From Kiritimatiellia bacterium (GTDB taxonomy: Bacteria; Verrucomicrobiota; Kiritimatiellia; PWTM01): DNA of 64,000 nt. The translations under genes and the position numbers were made by a program. The stretch covers positions 203,641 to 267,640 of the forward strand of contig JAOACR010000009.1 in the NCBI GenBank assembly GCA_026417735.1, written 5' to 3'. The notes beneath the pieces were generated by a model. It worked only from the letters and a program-made list of their open reading frames with translations. It searched no databases and was not told the origin of the DNA. Every line of letters starts with the position of its first letter. The first letter of the stretch is position 1. Positions 7,202 through 18,097 of this stretch are shown one piece after another.

Positions 7202-8951
7202 AGTGGAGCTGCACGGCGTTGGCGTTTCGCCCGGCGTCGTGATCGGCCCGGCGTTTTTGCTGACGCCGGCCGACGTGCACGTTGTCGAGCGAGCGATCAG
7301 CGCCGACGAGGTGCCCCGCGAAATCGTCCGCCTCGAGGAGGCGCTGATCACGACCCGCGGCCAGCTGCGCGACATCCAGCGCCGCGTCGAACGGGCGCTC
7401 GACCGCCACAGCGCCAGCATTTTCGACGCGCATCTGCTGGTGGTGGACGATCGAGCGTTCATCGAGGAGGTCATCCGGGGTGTGCAGAGCCGGCACGTGA
7501 ACGTGGAGGCCGTGCTCCACGAGGTCGCACAACGCTACGCGGACACCCTCTCGCAAATGGACGACGAGTACCTCCGCGAACGGGCCGCGGACGTGCGCGA
7601 CGTCGCGCGCCGGATCTTGATGAACCTCGCCGGCCACCCTCTCTCCGATCTGAGCGGGCTGACCGAGCCTTGCGTGATCGTCGCGCCGGATCTGTCCCCC
7701 TCGGACACGGCGACCATGAGCCGCGAGCGGGTGCTGGCGCTGATCACCGACCTGGGCAGTCCCACCTCGCACACCGCGATCATGGCGCGCGCATTTGAGA
7801 TTCCGGCGGTGGTGGGACTGCGCAACGCCAGCCAGCGCATTTCGAACGGCGATGCGTTGTTGGTCGATGGACAGGTCGGGCGGGTGATCGTACGCCCGTC
7901 TGCCGCCACGCGGGAGCGGTATAGCCGCATCGCGCGGGCACGGGAAACTGTGCGGGACCGTCTCGAAACACTCCGCGACCTGCCCGCGCGGACGCGGGAC
8001 GGCTACGAGGTGGTGCTCTCCGCCAACATCGAGCTGCCACGCGACGTGGATGCAGCGCTTCGGCACGGCGCCCGCGGCATCGGACTGTTCCGCAGCGAGT
8101 TTCTCTATCTGTCGCGCCCGACCCTTCCCGACGAGTTCGAGCAGGCCCGCGCCTACGAAGAGGTCGCTCGGCGCGTGGCGCCCGCGCCAGTGATCATCCG
8201 CACGCTCGACATCGGCGGAGACAAGTTCGCCTCATCCATTCAGATGCCGAACGAGGTGAACCCCTACCTTGGCTGGCGGGCGATTCGCTTCTGCCTGGCA
8301 CAACCCGAGCTGTTCCGTACCCAGCTGCGCGGGATTCTCCGGGCCAGCGCCGCCGGCAACGTGAAGATCATGTACCCGATGATCAGCAACGTGGAGGAGG
8401 TGATCCAGGCGAATGCGCTGCTCGAACAGGCCAAACAGGAACTGGCAGCGGATGGCGTCGAGTTCGACCGTGACATCGAGGTCGGTATCATGATCGAAGT
8501 GCCGTCCGCCGCGCTCGTCGCCGCACAGCTGGCTGCCCGCGTGCGGTTCTTCAGCATCGGCACCAACGACCTGATCCAGTACACGCTGGCGGTGGACCGC
8601 GTGAACGCGCAGGTCACCTACCTCTATGAACCCACTCACCCGGCGATACTCCGGCTGCTACAGCAAACCATCGAGGCCGCCCGGGCCACCGGCATCTGGA
8701 CCGGCGTCTGCGGCGAAATGGGCGGACAGGCCACGCTCGCGCCGCTGCTGGTCGGGCTGGGCGTGGACGAACTCAGCATGAGCCCCGCGGTGATCCCCCT
8801 GGTAAAGGCGGTCATCCGCAGCGTCTCGTATTCCGAGTGCGAGTCGCTCGCCGCCCGCGCGCTGGAGCTGGAGCGCGGCTCCGATGTTCTGGCGCTCTGC
8901 CGCACGTTGACAGAGCAACGCTGCCCGGAGATAGTGGAGTACTTGGGCTGA
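7182..8951 (+). CDS. ptsI: PTS enzyme I (phosphoenolpyruvate-protein phosphotransferase)
   Basis: A 589-residue protein of full length. The N-terminal HPr-binding domain is followed by the swivelling phosphohistidine domain, with active-site His197 in [12 protein letters not shown]. The C-terminal PEP-binding TIM barrel shows [26 protein letters not shown] and the catalytic Cys region GVCGEMGG. It transfers phosphate from PEP to HPr. The ATG at 7182 has GGAGGG upstream and overlaps ptsH. No enzyme II gene is found in the window, so the system may serve regulation rather than sugar uptake, or its permeases lie elsewhere. Confidence 0.95.
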   Translation: MAESAGEVELHGVGVSPGVVIGPAFLLTPADVHVVERAISADEVPREIVRLEEALITTRGQLRDIQRRVERALDRHSASIFDAHLLVVDDRAFIEEVIRGVQSRHVNVEAVLHEVAQRYADTLSQMDDEYLRERAADVRDVARRILMNLAGHPLSDLSGLTEPCVIVAPDLSPSDTATMSRERVLALITDLGSPTSHTAIMARAFEIPAVVGLRNASQRISNGDALLVDGQVGRVIVRPSAATRERYSRIARARETVRDRLETLRDLPARTRDGYEVVLSANIELPRDVDAALRHGARGIGLFRSEFLYLSRPTLPDEFEQARAYEEVARRVAPAPVIIRTLDIGGDKFASSIQMPNEVNPYLGWRAIRFCLAQPELFRTQLRGILRASAAGNVKIMYPMISNVEEVIQANALLEQAKQELAADGVEFDRDIEVGIMIEVPSAALVAAQLAARVRFFSIGTNDLIQYTLAVDRVNAQVTYLYEPTHPAILRLLQQTIEAARATGIWTGVCGEMGGQATLAPLLVGLGVDELSMSPAVIPLVKAVIRSVSYSECESLAARALELERGSDVLALCRTLTEQRCPEIVEYLG

Positions 8952-9001
8952 CGCCCGACCGGCACAGGGCCGGCCGGCGAAGTCGGCGGGGATCAACGCA
9001 C

Positions 9002-10195
9002 ATGGACCAACGGTTGCGGCGTTTCGTGTTTACCTCTGAATCGGTTACAGAAGGTCATCCCGACAAGGTCTGCGATGGCATATCAGACGTGGTGCTCGAT
9101 GCCTGCCTGCGGGAGGACCCCTTCAGCCGGGTCGCCTGCGAGGCCCTCGTGAAAACCCGCCTGATCGTGATCGCCGGCGAAATCACCACCTCCGCCCAGG
9201 TTCCGTTTGTGGAGATTGCGCGCAAGAAGGTCGAAGCGATCGGTTACACCGACCCTTCCATCGGTTTCGACGCCAGCAGCTGCGCGGTGCTCGTTGCGCT
9301 GGAGAAACAGTCGCCGGACATTGCGCAGGGTGTGGACGCCCGTCGCGCGAAGGGCAAGGCCGGCGGCAAAGAACAGGGTGCCGGCGACCAGGGCATGATG
9401 TTCGGCTTTGCCTGCGACGAGACCCCGGAGCTGATGCCCGCACCCATCATGTACGCCCACCACCTCGCCCGCCGCCTGACCCAAGCCCGCCGCACCCGTG
9501 CGCTCAAGTTCCTTCGGCCGGACGGGAAGACCCAGGTGACGGTGCGCTACGAAGAGGGGCGGCCGGTCGCCATTGATACGGTCGTGGTGTCGTGCCAGCA
9601 CACACCGGACGTTTCGCTGCGCGAAATTCGCGAGGGCATTCTCGAAGAAGTGATCCGGCCCTCCCTGCCTGCGGAGATGCTGCGCAGGAACACTCGCTAC
9701 TTCATCAATCCGACCGGCCGGTTCGTTGTAGGCGGCCCTCAGGGAGACTGCGGGGTCACCGGCCGCAAGATCATCGTGGACACATACGGCGGCATGGGCC
9801 GTCACGGAGGAGGCGCGTTCTCCGGCAAGGACCCCTCCAAGGTGGATCGCAGCGCGGCGTATATGGCGCGGTACATCGCGAAGAACATCGTCGCGGCAAA
9901 GCTGGCTGCCCGCTGCGAGGTGCAACTGGCGTATGTGATCGGCTATCCCGATCCGGTTTCGATTCACGTGGAGACGTTCGGTACCGCCCGCGTGCCCGAA
10001 GAGCGGCTCGAAGAGGGGATTCGCCGTGTCTTCCGGCTGAAACCGGCCGAAATCATTGAGGACTTGCAGCTGCGGCGACCGATTTACGAGCGGACGTCCG
10101 CCTACGGCCATTTCGGCCGCTGTTCCCCCGAAGATCTCGAGACGTTCACATGGGAGCGCACCGACCGCGCCGAGGCGATTCGCGCGGCGGTCTGA
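9002..10195 (+). CDS. metK: S-adenosylmethionine synthase
   Basis: A 397-residue enzyme that makes S-adenosylmethionine from methionine and ATP. Family motifs are complete: [13 protein letters not shown] near the N-terminus, [12 protein letters not shown], the glycine-rich [19 protein letters not shown], and [13 protein letters not shown]. The ATG at 9002 begins at the conserved N-terminus; the frame stays open upstream within ptsI but encodes nothing conserved. It lies 50 bases after ptsI on the same strand, so it may be cotranscribed. No SAM riboswitch can be made out in the short gap. Confidence 0.95.
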   Translation: MDQRLRRFVFTSESVTEGHPDKVCDGISDVVLDACLREDPFSRVACEALVKTRLIVIAGEITTSAQVPFVEIARKKVEAIGYTDPSIGFDASSCAVLVALEKQSPDIAQGVDARRAKGKAGGKEQGAGDQGMMFGFACDETPELMPAPIMYAHHLARRLTQARRTRALKFLRPDGKTQVTVRYEEGRPVAIDTVVVSCQHTPDVSLREIREGILEEVIRPSLPAEMLRRNTRYFINPTGRFVVGGPQGDCGVTGRKIIVDTYGGMGRHGGGAFSGKDPSKVDRSAAYMARYIAKNIVAAKLAARCEVQLAYVIGYPDPVSIHVETFGTARVPEERLEEGIRRVFRLKPAEIIEDLQLRRPIYERTSAYGHFGRCSPEDLETFTWERTDRAEAIRAAV

Positions 10196-10294
10196 TTGCT
10201 CCATGCGCGGTCCGCCCCGACTTGTGAGGCGATGCACGCCGGGGCAACATGAGGGGCGGGCGCGGGTGGTCGCGTCCTGCGAGGGACGATTGGG

Positions 10295-11719
10295 TTGATC
10301 TTCCGGCTCGTCATCCTGAACGGCCCCCGCCAGGGGGAGCGGATCACCGTTCCGTTGGAGCCGTTGCTGGTCGGCCGGGCGCCGGAGTGCAGCCTTCGAC
10401 TGGACGACCCCGAGGTCGCCGAACGGCACGCGGTCATCGAGCACTTTCAGGGCGGTCTGCTGATCCACGATCTCGGTTCGATGAACCGTATCTTGGTCAA
10501 CAAAAGGGAAACCGCCCGATCCATCCTGAAACACGGCGACGAAATCGAGCTGGGGCGCACGCGCCTGCTGGTGCAGGCGTTCGTGCAGGCGGAGGTGAAG
10601 GGCCGACCGGCGGAACTCATTGACGAGGCGCCGGTCGGCCGCGGTATGCGGGTGGCGCTGGTCCTGATCGTGGTCGTACTCGCGGTGCTGGCGGTCGGCC
10701 GGGCGGTTGTGCGCAGGCCCTCGCCGAGGTTCCCCGCAGAGCCCTCCTCTTTGGCGGCGACCTCCGCCGTGCCGGCGATCGCGATCGAACTGCCGCCACC
10801 CAGCCCCGCGCCACCCGCCACACCAGTGATCGTGGTCACCAGTGCCGCACCGGACGAGGCAACGGTGGAGGAGATTCGGCGGTTGCGCGCGGAGCTCGCA
10901 CTGCTGCAGAGTTCGTTCCGGGCGATGGCGACGCAGGCGGCCGCGACCGCCGGCAGCACTCGCCCCTCCACGTCACCTCCACCCGCGGCGGCCGCCACCG
11001 CCGCGCCGCCGACGCGCGCAGAGCTGAGCGCGCGCACCCTTGCCCGCGCCAGGGCGGAAGCCGCCGCCGGTCGCTGGGAGGCGGCCGACCGTCTGCTGGC
11101 CGAGCTGCAGCGGGAGGACCCCGACCTGCTGGCCGCGTACGAGCTGCGTGCGACCTGGCTCGAACAACGTGGGCAAATCGAAGCGGCACTTGCGCAGTGG
11201 GCGCAATTGTATCAGCGTGCGGCGGATCGTCCCGAGGCCGCACGCGCAGCGGAAGAATGGGCGCGGCTCTCGCTGGAACAGCGCCGTGCCGGTACCGCGC
11301 GCGCCGGCCGCGTGACCGTTGCGGAGCTCACCATCCAGCGGTTTCCCGACTCTCAGGACTACGACGACATGCGCCTGGTGCGCATCGTGCTGCGCAGCTC
11401 GGGCACACAGCCGCCCCCGCCCGCCTCGCTGCGTGTCGAGGTGGTGATGTTCGATGAGTCCGCCGATGGCCGCACGGTGGCGCTCACCCGCGCGATGCCC
11501 GCGCAGGTTCGCGCGTGGGTCGGCGAGGCCTGGTCCGCGGAGGGCACGCTCAATGCGAGCGCGGCCTACGTCGTGCCCGCCGGCTTCCGCCGCCAGTCCG
11601 CGACCCGCTTCCACGGTTGCATCGTGCGCGTGTACTGCGACGATCGTCTTGAAGACGAGATTGCACGCCCCATGGACCTGCTGATCCGCGCCTCCGCCGG
11701 CGTCCGGGCTAGCCTATGA
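10295..11719 (+). CDS. FHA-domain membrane protein with C-terminal helical/TPR-like region
   Basis: A 474-residue protein starting at TTG with GAGGGAC eight bases upstream. Residues 5-95 form an FHA domain (VGRAPECSLRL, ERHAVIEH, LGSMNRILVNK), which binds phosphothreonine peptides. A single membrane helix follows (118-139), then a Pro/Ala-rich linker, a short coiled coil, and a TPR-like stretch around ARARAEAAAGRWEAADRLLA. The C-terminal 150 residues form an unknown, probably beta-rich domain outside the membrane. The layout resembles FHA proteins that link cytoplasmic kinase signals to the envelope, but no Ser/Thr kinase gene is present here. Its stop overlaps the glycosyltransferase start. 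Confidence 0.75.
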   Translation: MIFRLVILNGPRQGERITVPLEPLLVGRAPECSLRLDDPEVAERHAVIEHFQGGLLIHDLGSMNRILVNKRETARSILKHGDEIELGRTRLLVQAFVQAEVKGRPAELIDEAPVGRGMRVALVLIVVVLAVLAVGRAVVRRPSPRFPAEPSSLAATSAVPAIAIELPPPSPAPPATPVIVVTSAAPDEATVEEIRRLRAELALLQSSFRAMATQAAATAGSTRPSTSPPPAAAATAAPPTRAELSARTLARARAEAAAGRWEAADRLLAELQREDPDLLAAYELRATWLEQRGQIEAALAQWAQLYQRAADRPEAARAAEEWARLSLEQRRAGTARAGRVTVAELTIQRFPDSQDYDDMRLVRIVLRSSGTQPPPPASLRVEVVMFDESADGRTVALTRAMPAQVRAWVGEAWSAEGTLNASAAYVVPAGFRRQSATRFHGCIVRVYCDDRLEDEIARPMDLLIRASAGVRASL

Positions 11720-12519
11720 GCGAGGATGACCGTCCCCCCATCTCCGCCTGCGTGATCTGTTTCAATGAGGAACGAAAAATCCGCCGTTGTCTCGAGAGTG
11801 TGCGGTGGTGCGCGGAGACCGTGGTGCTCGACAGCTTCAGCACCGACCGCACGGTTGAAATCGCCCGCGAGTACACGAACCGCGTGCACCAGCACGAATG
11901 GCTCGGCTACGTCGGCCAGCGCAACCTCGTGCGGAGTCTCGCGACGCAACCCTGGCTGCTGTTCCTCGACTCCGACGAAGAGGTCTCCCCCGGCCTGCGC
12001 GACGAAGTGATCGAGGAGTTCCGCCGTGGGCCCGCCCCGCACGTCGGCTACGAGTTTCCCCGGATGGTGCAGTACCTCGGGCGCTGGATCCGCCATGGGG
12101 AGTGGTACCCGGACATCAAGCTGCGGCTGTTCCACCGCGACTATGGGCGGTCGGAAGGGATCGAGCCGCACGATCGTGTCGTCGTAACCGGCCCGGTGAA
12201 GCGTTTGCGGAATCCCCTCTACCACTATACGTACGACGACATCGAGGACCACGTCGCAACGCTGAACCGGTTTTCGACGATCACCGCGCAACAAAAGTTT
12301 GTTGCGGGCGACCGTTTCCACTGGCACGACTTACTACTGCGCCCGCCGCTGCGCTTCATCAAGGGATACATTTTGCGCGCCGGCTTTCTCGACGGCACCC
12401 ACGGCCTGCTCATTGCTCTGCTGGCCGCGATGGGCGCCGCGCTGAAGTACGCAAAGCTCTGGGAACTGCATCGGCAGGCGCGCCTCCAAGGCCGGGCAGC
12501 TCCACCCGCCCCCTCGTGA
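11716..12519 (+). CDS. Family 2 glycosyltransferase, WaaE/KdtX-like
   Basis: A 267-residue GT-A enzyme. Residues 10-100 carry the nucleotide-sugar fold: ISACVICFNEERKIRRCL, then the metal-binding region LLFLDSDEEVSPGL. The segment HGEWYPDIKLRLFHRDYG is typical of the lipopolysaccharide core transferases (WaaE/KdtX group). A C-terminal hydrophobic stretch (HGLLIALLAAMGAALKYAKL) probably associates with the membrane. It likely adds a sugar to LPS core or a similar envelope glycan from a nucleotide donor; the sugar cannot be read from sequence. Coupled by ATGA overlap to the FHA gene. Confidence 0.85.
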   Translation: MSEDDRPPISACVICFNEERKIRRCLESVRWCAETVVLDSFSTDRTVEIAREYTNRVHQHEWLGYVGQRNLVRSLATQPWLLFLDSDEEVSPGLRDEVIEEFRRGPAPHVGYEFPRMVQYLGRWIRHGEWYPDIKLRLFHRDYGRSEGIEPHDRVVVTGPVKRLRNPLYHYTYDDIEDHVATLNRFSTITAQQKFVAGDRFHWHDLLLRPPLRFIKGYILRAGFLDGTHGLLIALLAAMGAALKYAKLWELHRQARLQGRAAPPAPS

Positions 12520-12676
12520 CGCGGGCGGTTCTGACGCTGAACCCAGTGCGACGGCACACACGGCGACCTGCCGAGGCCCCCTTTCGGAGCACACAGGAGG
12601 CAGACTGCGGCGAAAGTTCCGTGATCGCCCGCGGCGGCTGGTGAGCGACGCCCCCCTACCTCCCTCTCCCAGGCGC

Positions 12677-14170
12677 TCAGGCGCGGCGGCGGAACGACGC
12701 CCAGCGGGCCGCAGCCTCCGCCCACGGCGTGCCGTCGCCCGGGTCGAACGTTCGCATCTCACAGGACCGCCGAACCGCCTCGCGAATTTCCTCAAGCGAA
12801 CCGATCTCGCCGCTTGCGCGGATCTGAACCAGCAGATTGCCCAGTGCGGTCGCTTCCACCGGGCCGGCCCGCACCTGGCGCTGACAGGCATCCGCAGTGA
12901 ACTGGTTGAGCAGATCGTTTTGCGAGCCACCACCGACGATGTGGATCACTTCGATGCGGTTGCCGGCGAGTTCCTCCAGATGGCCCAGCACCTGCCGGTA
13001 CTTCAGCGCGAGGCTCTCATACGCGCAGCGCACCAGTTCGCCGTCGCTCTTCGGCACCGGCTGGCCGGTGTCCTGACAGAACGACTGAATGGCACGGGGC
13101 ATGTCCGGCGGATTCAGGAAGCGCGGATCATCCGGGTCCACCAGCGAGCGCAGCGGTGGCGCTTCCGCGGCCAATCGCACGAGCTCCGCATAGGTATAGG
13201 AACGGCCCGCCGCCTCGAACGACCGGCGGCACTGCTGCACCAGCCACAGCCCCATGATGTTCTTCAGCAACCGCACCGTGCCGTCCACCCCGCCCTCGTT
13301 GGTCATGTTCAGCTCGAGCGCGCGGTCCGTGAGCACCGGCCGCCGCATTTCAACGCCCATCAGCGACCAGGTGCCCGAGCTGAGGTACGCCCAGTCCGTA
13401 CGGCCGGTACGGTCCGAAGGCACGCCGGCCACCGCGCTGGCGGTATCATGCGTGGGCGGGGCGACCACGCGTACTGTCGGCGGCAGGCCCGCACGCTCGG
13501 CGACGAGCCGACGCAGCGGTCCCAGATCGGTGCCGGGCTGCACCATTGCGGGAAAGATATGGGTCGGAATTCCGAACTTCTTCAGCAGGCCGCGCGCCCA
13601 GGCGCGGCGGACCGGATTCACGCACTGGGAGGTGGAGGCATCGGTGAACTCGACAACCTTCGAGCCGCACAGCAGCCAGTGGAAAAGATCCGGCATCATC
13701 AGCAGTGTGCCGGCGTGCTCCAGCAGGTCGGGGTGGCTGCGCCGCATCGCCAGCAGCTGGTAGAGCGTGTTGATCTGCATGAACTGGATGCCGGTCTGCC
13801 GGAAGATTTCCGCGCGCGGCACCATCCGGAACGCGCGCGCGAGCATGCCGTCGGTGCGGGCGTCCCGGTAGTGCCACGGCTGCGCAAGCAGCTCGCCGCG
13901 GCGACTCAGCAGCGCGAAGTCCACTCCCCAGGTGTCGGTACCGACCGAGACGATCTGCGGCCCGTGTTCCCGCGCCGCGGCGGCCAGGCCGTTCTGAATC
14001 TCCGCCCAAAGCCGCACGACGTCCCACCGCATCGAGTCGGCCCACCAGACCGGTCCGTTCTGGAATCGGTGGACCTCCTGGAGCCGCAGGGTGCGCCCGT
14101 TCCAGAGGCCGGCCATGACACGCCCGCTCTCCGCGCCCAGATCCACTGCCAGATACACCTTTGTGCTCAT
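12677..14170 (-). CDS. rhaB: Rhamnulokinase
   Basis: A 497-residue FGGY-family sugar kinase that phosphorylates L-rhamnulose at C1. The N-terminal phosphate loop is [15 protein letters not shown], the usual RhaB form. [11 protein letters not shown] and SSGTWSLMG mark the ATP-binding lobe. The ATG at 14170 has GGAGGA seven bases upstream; the frame is open further upstream, but that part overlaps the rhaT tail and is not conserved. It is the last gene of the minus-strand operon (GH2 fusion, propeller, rhaA, rhaT, rhaB). About 157 bases to its left, without genes, separate it from the convergent glycosyltransferase. Confidence 0.9.
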   Translation of the reverse strand: MSTKVYLAVDLGAESGRVMAGLWNGRTLRLQEVHRFQNGPVWWADSMRWDVVRLWAEIQNGLAAAAREHGPQIVSVGTDTWGVDFALLSRRGELLAQPWHYRDARTDGMLARAFRMVPRAEIFRQTGIQFMQINTLYQLLAMRRSHPDLLEHAGTLLMMPDLFHWLLCGSKVVEFTDASTSQCVNPVRRAWARGLLKKFGIPTHIFPAMVQPGTDLGPLRRLVAERAGLPPTVRVVAPPTHDTASAVAGVPSDRTGRTDWAYLSSGTWSLMGVEMRRPVLTDRALELNMTNEGGVDGTVRLLKNIMGLWLVQQCRRSFEAAGRSYTYAELVRLAAEAPPLRSLVDPDDPRFLNPPDMPRAIQSFCQDTGQPVPKSDGELVRCAYESLALKYRQVLGHLEELAGNRIEVIHIVGGGSQNDLLNQFTADACQRQVRAGPVEATALGNLLVQIRASGEIGSLEEIREAVRRSCEMRTFDPGDGTPWAEAAARWASFRRRA

Positions 14171-14193
14171 CGCGCGTCCTCCCGGCTGTTTGT

Positions 14194-15306
14194 TCAGTTC
14201 CGCACACCGGCAGCGGGCGAAGGGGCCTCGGGGCGGGCTGGCACCACGGACTGCTTCACGTGCCCGCTCAAACCGGCGGCGACGACCGACGCGAACAACA
14301 GCACCAGGCCGCCCGCCAGACGGGAGCGCGTGCGAGAACTTGTGCCCTTCCACTCGCCGAGCACGATGCCCAGCAGCGTGCTGAACCCGATCGCGCTGGC
14401 CATCAGCACCGCCCAACCGATGTACGCGCGCGGTCCCATCGCCGGCTCACCGGTCTTGAAACAGATGAACTGCGAACACCAGATTGCCCCCGCCAACGCC
14501 GCCAGCAGATAGTTCGCCGCCAGCGGCGCAGACGCCCGGTGATAGTCGCCCAGCGTCCGGTTCCTGACATTCAGATGCAGGCACCACAGCGCATTGACCA
14601 CAAAGCCACCCAGCAGCACCACGACCAGCACCGGCATCCCTGCCCATGCCGCCGCAGTGACCGGTTCGGTCTCCCGCGCGAGCTTCTCGATGGTGCGGCC
14701 GCCCTGCAAACCAAAACTCATCGCGGAGCTCATCACGCCCGAAAACACCGCGACCAGCAGCCCCTTCCGGAAGTTGTACTCCGCGACCGCCTTTTTCTTT
14801 TCCTCCTCCGGCAGTTCCCGTTCCTTCGACATGCCGGCCATTCCCACCAGCGCGATGCCGGCCAGCGACAGCATGACACCCAGCAGCGACAGGTTCGCCG
14901 CCGGAGTGCCCGCCAGGTCCGCCGCACGCCCCTCCAGGATCGGCGGAATCAACGTGCCGGTCGCCGAACACAGGCCGCACCCGATCGCCAGCCCCAGCCC
15001 AACGCCCAGATAGCGGATCATCAGTCCCCATGTCAGCCCTCCGATCCCCCATGCCGCACCGTACAGGAAGCAGCGCACGATTTCGCGCGCCGGTGCCGCG
15101 CGGAGCACCGCGACCACGTTGGGCGAAGTGGTCCACGCCAGCAGCCAGGGCACCAACACCAGCCCCGCCACCGCATACACCAACCAGTAGCTTTCCCACG
15201 CCCACTCGCGAATTTTCTTGAAGGGCAGGTAAAACACCGCCCCCGCCAGCCCGCCCAGCGTGAAGAGCAACACTCCCAGCATCGGATTGGTCGCGTGCGT
15301 GCTCAT
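14194..15306 (-). CDS. rhaT: L-rhamnose/proton symporter (RhaT family)
   Basis: A 370-residue integral membrane protein with about ten hydrophobic segments. The N-terminal [20 protein letters not shown] and [13 protein letters not shown] match the RhaT family closely, as does the internal block [14 protein letters not shown]. It imports L-rhamnose with a proton. GGAGGGGAC lies just before the ATG at 15306. The gene sits between rhaA (20 bases away) and rhaB (23 bases away), so uptake and the first two catabolic steps are cotranscribed. An extra hydrophobic C-terminal stretch ([17 protein letters not shown]) precedes a Pro/Ala-rich tail. Confidence 0.9.
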   Translation of the reverse strand: MSTHATNPMLGVLLFTLGGLAGAVFYLPFKKIREWAWESYWLVYAVAGLVLVPWLLAWTTSPNVVAVLRAAPAREIVRCFLYGAAWGIGGLTWGLMIRYLGVGLGLAIGCGLCSATGTLIPPILEGRAADLAGTPAANLSLLGVMLSLAGIALVGMAGMSKERELPEEEKKKAVAEYNFRKGLLVAVFSGVMSSAMSFGLQGGRTIEKLARETEPVTAAAWAGMPVLVVVLLGGFVVNALWCLHLNVRNRTLGDYHRASAPLAANYLLAALAGAIWCSQFICFKTGEPAMGPRAYIGWAVLMASAIGFSTLLGIVLGEWKGTSSRTRSRLAGGLVLLFASVVAAGLSGHVKQSVVPARPEAPSPAAGVRN

Positions 15307-15326
15307 CGCCCGTCCCCTCCAGTTCT

Positions 15327-16592
15327 TCAGCGCCGCTTCGAGAGCACATCGGCCTCATAGCGGCGGACTTCGGCCAGCCATGCGTCGCCGACGGGGACAT
15401 CCTGCGTCATGCAATAGTAATCCCACACCGCGCCGAAGGGCAGCGTCTTGAGCTCCTCCATCAGCGCGAGGCGGCCGGTGTAATCGCCCGCCAGTTCCAT
15501 GTCGCGCAGGCGGCGATACGGCTCAAGCAGCGCGTACAGCAGCGCACGGGCCATGTTGCGCGTACCGATCACCCACGCCGCCACCCGGTTGATGCTCGCA
15601 TCAAAGTAGTCCAGCCCGATGTGCGTCCGGTCGAGGAAATCGCCGCGCACCAGCTCCTGCGCGATCGCAATCAGATCGTCGTTCAGAATCACCACGTGGT
15701 CGCTGTCCCAGCGCACGCCCCGGCTCACGTGCAGCAGGATCTCCGGCACAAAGCGCAACACCGCAGAAATTTTGTCCGCAATGGTCTCGGTCGGATGGTA
15801 ATGCCCCGCATCGAGGGTCAGCACGATTTGATGCTTCACCGCATAGCCGAGATAGAACTCGTGCGAGCCGACGGTCATGCTCTCGCATCCGATTCCAAAA
15901 AGCTTGCCCTCAACCGCGTCCCGGTTCCAGCGGCGATCCACCTTCGCGGCGAGAATCTGATCGAGCGACTCCTCCAGCCGCGCGCGGAAACCCGCGCGAT
16001 CGGCCGGCGTGTCCTTCATGCCATCCGGCACCCAGATGTTCGTGACGACCGGATTGTTCAACGCCCGCCCCATCGCGGCGCCGATCCGACGGCAAGCGAC
16101 GCAGTGGGCGATCCAGAACTGCCGGATCGCTCGATCGGGATGCGACAGCGTGAAACCATCCGCCGCTTTCGGATGCGAGAAGCAGGTCGGATTGAAATCG
16201 AGGCCGATCCGCAGTCGCTTCGCCCAGTCCACCCACCCTTGGAAGTGCTCGGGACCGATTTGGTCGCGATCCACCTTCCGACCGCCAAACTCTCCGTAGA
16301 ACGCATGGATGTTGAACCGGTGCGGGCCGGGAATCAGTGAGAATGCCTTTTCCGCATCCGCGCGAAGCTCGTCCGGCGTGCGCGCCTTGCCCGGATAGTT
16401 GCCGGTCGCCGCCAGCCCTCCCCCCAGCGTCCCGTCGAAATGCTCAAACCCCCCCACATCGTCGCCCTGCCAGCAGTGCAGCGAAATCGGCACGTTCGCG
16501 AGTCGCCGGACCGCCGCATCCGTATCCACGCCCAGCTCGGCGTAACGCTCCTTCGCCATCCGGTACGCCCGCTCGACCGTTCTGTTCGTCAT
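15327..16592 (-). CDS. rhaA: L-rhamnose isomerase
   Basis: A 421-residue enzyme converting L-rhamnose to L-rhamnulose. N-terminal features: [17 protein letters not shown] and [14 protein letters not shown]. The metal site is visible in [28 protein letters not shown] and [14 protein letters not shown], with the Glu, Asp and His ligands and the catalytic histidine of this family. I chose the ATG at 16592 because GGGGG precedes it at good spacing; a second ATG four codons upstream (16604) has no ribosome site. It lies between the propeller gene (119 bases upstream) and rhaT. Confidence 0.93.
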   Translation of the reverse strand: MTNRTVERAYRMAKERYAELGVDTDAAVRRLANVPISLHCWQGDDVGGFEHFDGTLGGGLAATGNYPGKARTPDELRADAEKAFSLIPGPHRFNIHAFYGEFGGRKVDRDQIGPEHFQGWVDWAKRLRIGLDFNPTCFSHPKAADGFTLSHPDRAIRQFWIAHCVACRRIGAAMGRALNNPVVTNIWVPDGMKDTPADRAGFRARLEESLDQILAAKVDRRWNRDAVEGKLFGIGCESMTVGSHEFYLGYAVKHQIVLTLDAGHYHPTETIADKISAVLRFVPEILLHVSRGVRWDSDHVVILNDDLIAIAQELVRGDFLDRTHIGLDYFDASINRVAAWVIGTRNMARALLYALLEPYRRLRDMELAGDYTGRLALMEELKTLPFGAVWDYYCMTQDVPVGDAWLAEVRRYEADVLSKRR

Positions 16593-16711
16593 CACAACCC
16601 CCATTGTTCTGTAGGACAGACCCTCAGCGCGTCGAACGCAACCGAACCACGCGGCAATGGTGTCGAAACCGTCCGGAAAACGCAACGTGGTCGGTGCCCG
16701 GTCGGTCCCGT

Positions 16712-18097
16712 TCAGCGGACGGCGACTCGCCAACACCACAGCCGTGGCGAGCCACCAGTGAGAAGATCGCGGTCATTCTGCACCACCAGCAGTCGCCCGC
16801 GCGAAAACGCCGGCGGGCTCCACGTCTGCCGCGCGAAGAACGGCGACACGTGGCCCAGCAGTTCGACGCGCTCGCGCGAGAGACGCAACCAGAGCAGATG
16901 CCCCAGCTCACCGAGGCAGATCATTCGCCCCCCCGCCTCCGCCAACCAGCCGCGCATCACGCCAACGGTCACCGGCCGTCGCCCGTCCGCCAGCGGCACC
17001 TGCTCGACCCAGCGCAGGCGGTCGCGCCAGAGCGTCGCACCGGTCTCGAGATCCAGACACAACAGCGCGTTGTCACCGGGGCCGTGTCCGACGATCAGAA
17101 ATGCGCAGCCGTCGCGCGCAAGTGGTTGCATGATGTGGACCCCAGTTTCGCGGTTCGTCCATACCGGCGTCAGACGGCCGTCCACCCCAACGCGCAGCAT
17201 CACCGTGCCACGGCCATAGCATTCCGAAATCAAGACGCGGTCAGCGACGACCAGCGGCGGCGCCGCATTCACGGACTCATGGGGACGGCCGCGCCAAGGG
17301 AAGCGATCCAGCTCCCGGCCGTCCGCCGGATCGAGCACGAGCAGTCCACCATTGGGCGGTCGGCTCTCACCCCCGGTAAACACAAACAGCCGGCGCCGGC
17401 CGTGCACGGTCGCCGCAACCGGCGCCGCGTATCCGGCGGACCAGCCATGGCCCGAGGCCCACACCTCGCGCCCGCTCGCCGGATCGAGCGCGATCACACA
17501 GGGGCCGCCTTCCGGTGCGCCCACCACGACCACCAGTTTGCCTCCCTCCAGCAGTGGCGTGGCGCCCATCCCGAAAAAATTTTGTCGCAGCCGGTACTCC
17601 GCCGCCAGGTCACGCGTCCAAAGGAGCCGCCCGTCAGCCGCGCTCAGCACGTCCAGCCGCGCGTCGGCACCCAGCATGAATACACGCCCGTCGCCGACGA
17701 CCGGACTGCAGCGCGGTCCGCCGTTGTAGTTGTAGCGGTCCACATAGGCGGTTGGCCGGCTGAACCGCCAGAGCCGCCGGCCGCTTTCCAGCTCGAGGCA
17801 GTCCACGATCGCCTCGTCGCCCAGCCGGTGGCCCAGGAAAACGCGGCCGTCGGCGACGACCGGCGCCGCATAGCCCTCGCCCTTCGGGTACGTCCACTCA
17901 ACCGGCAGCCCTCCGGCCGGCGGGCGCTCCGGCCAACCGGTTTCCCGCGTGGTCATGTCCAGATGCGGGCCCAGGAGGTGGGGCCAGTCTGAGACAACCG
18001 CCGGGGCCTCCGGCACCGTGGCGGCCGCGCCGGCCAGCAGCAGCATGGCGAGGGGCGCGGCGACGTCAGCGCACCGTTTCGCACACCAGGCCGACAT
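16712..18097 (-). CDS. Exported PQQ-like beta-propeller protein
   Basis: About 461 residues. The body consists of repeated propeller blades with the PQQ-type pattern ([54 protein letters not shown]). Such domains occur in quinoprotein dehydrogenases, the BamB scaffold and many uncharacterised PVC proteins; none of the catalytic residues of quinoprotein dehydrogenases is evident. A hydrophobic N-terminal segment ([15 protein letters not shown]) is a likely signal peptide. The start is uncertain: ATG 18097 overlaps the GH2 fusion by 32 bases and gives a normal n-region, while ATG 18046 gives a very short one. Its place between a glycan hydrolase and rhaA suggests a role in glycan handling at the envelope. 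Confidence 0.7.
   Translation of the reverse strand: MSAWCAKRCADVAAPLAMLLLAGAAATVPEAPAVVSDWPHLLGPHLDMTTRETGWPERPPAGGLPVEWTYPKGEGYAAPVVADGRVFLGHRLGDEAIVDCLELESGRRLWRFSRPTAYVDRYNYNGGPRCSPVVGDGRVFMLGADARLDVLSAADGRLLWTRDLAAEYRLRQNFFGMGATPLLEGGKLVVVVGAPEGGPCVIALDPASGREVWASGHGWSAGYAAPVAATVHGRRRLFVFTGGESRPPNGGLLVLDPADGRELDRFPWRGRPHESVNAAPPLVVADRVLISECYGRGTVMLRVGVDGRLTPVWTNRETGVHIMQPLARDGCAFLIVGHGPGDNALLCLDLETGATLWRDRLRWVEQVPLADGRRPVTVGVMRGWLAEAGGRMICLGELGHLLWLRLSRERVELLGHVSPFFARQTWSPPAFSRGRLLVVQNDRDLLTGGSPRLWCWRVAVR

Noticed and set aside
8952-9001. SAM riboswitch before metK
   Set aside because: The gap is only 50 bases and shows no conserved SAM-box core or terminator.
12641-14512. A 623-codon plus-strand frame across rhaB
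   Set aside because: Antisense of rhaB and the rhaT tail, with a composition typical of shadow frames.
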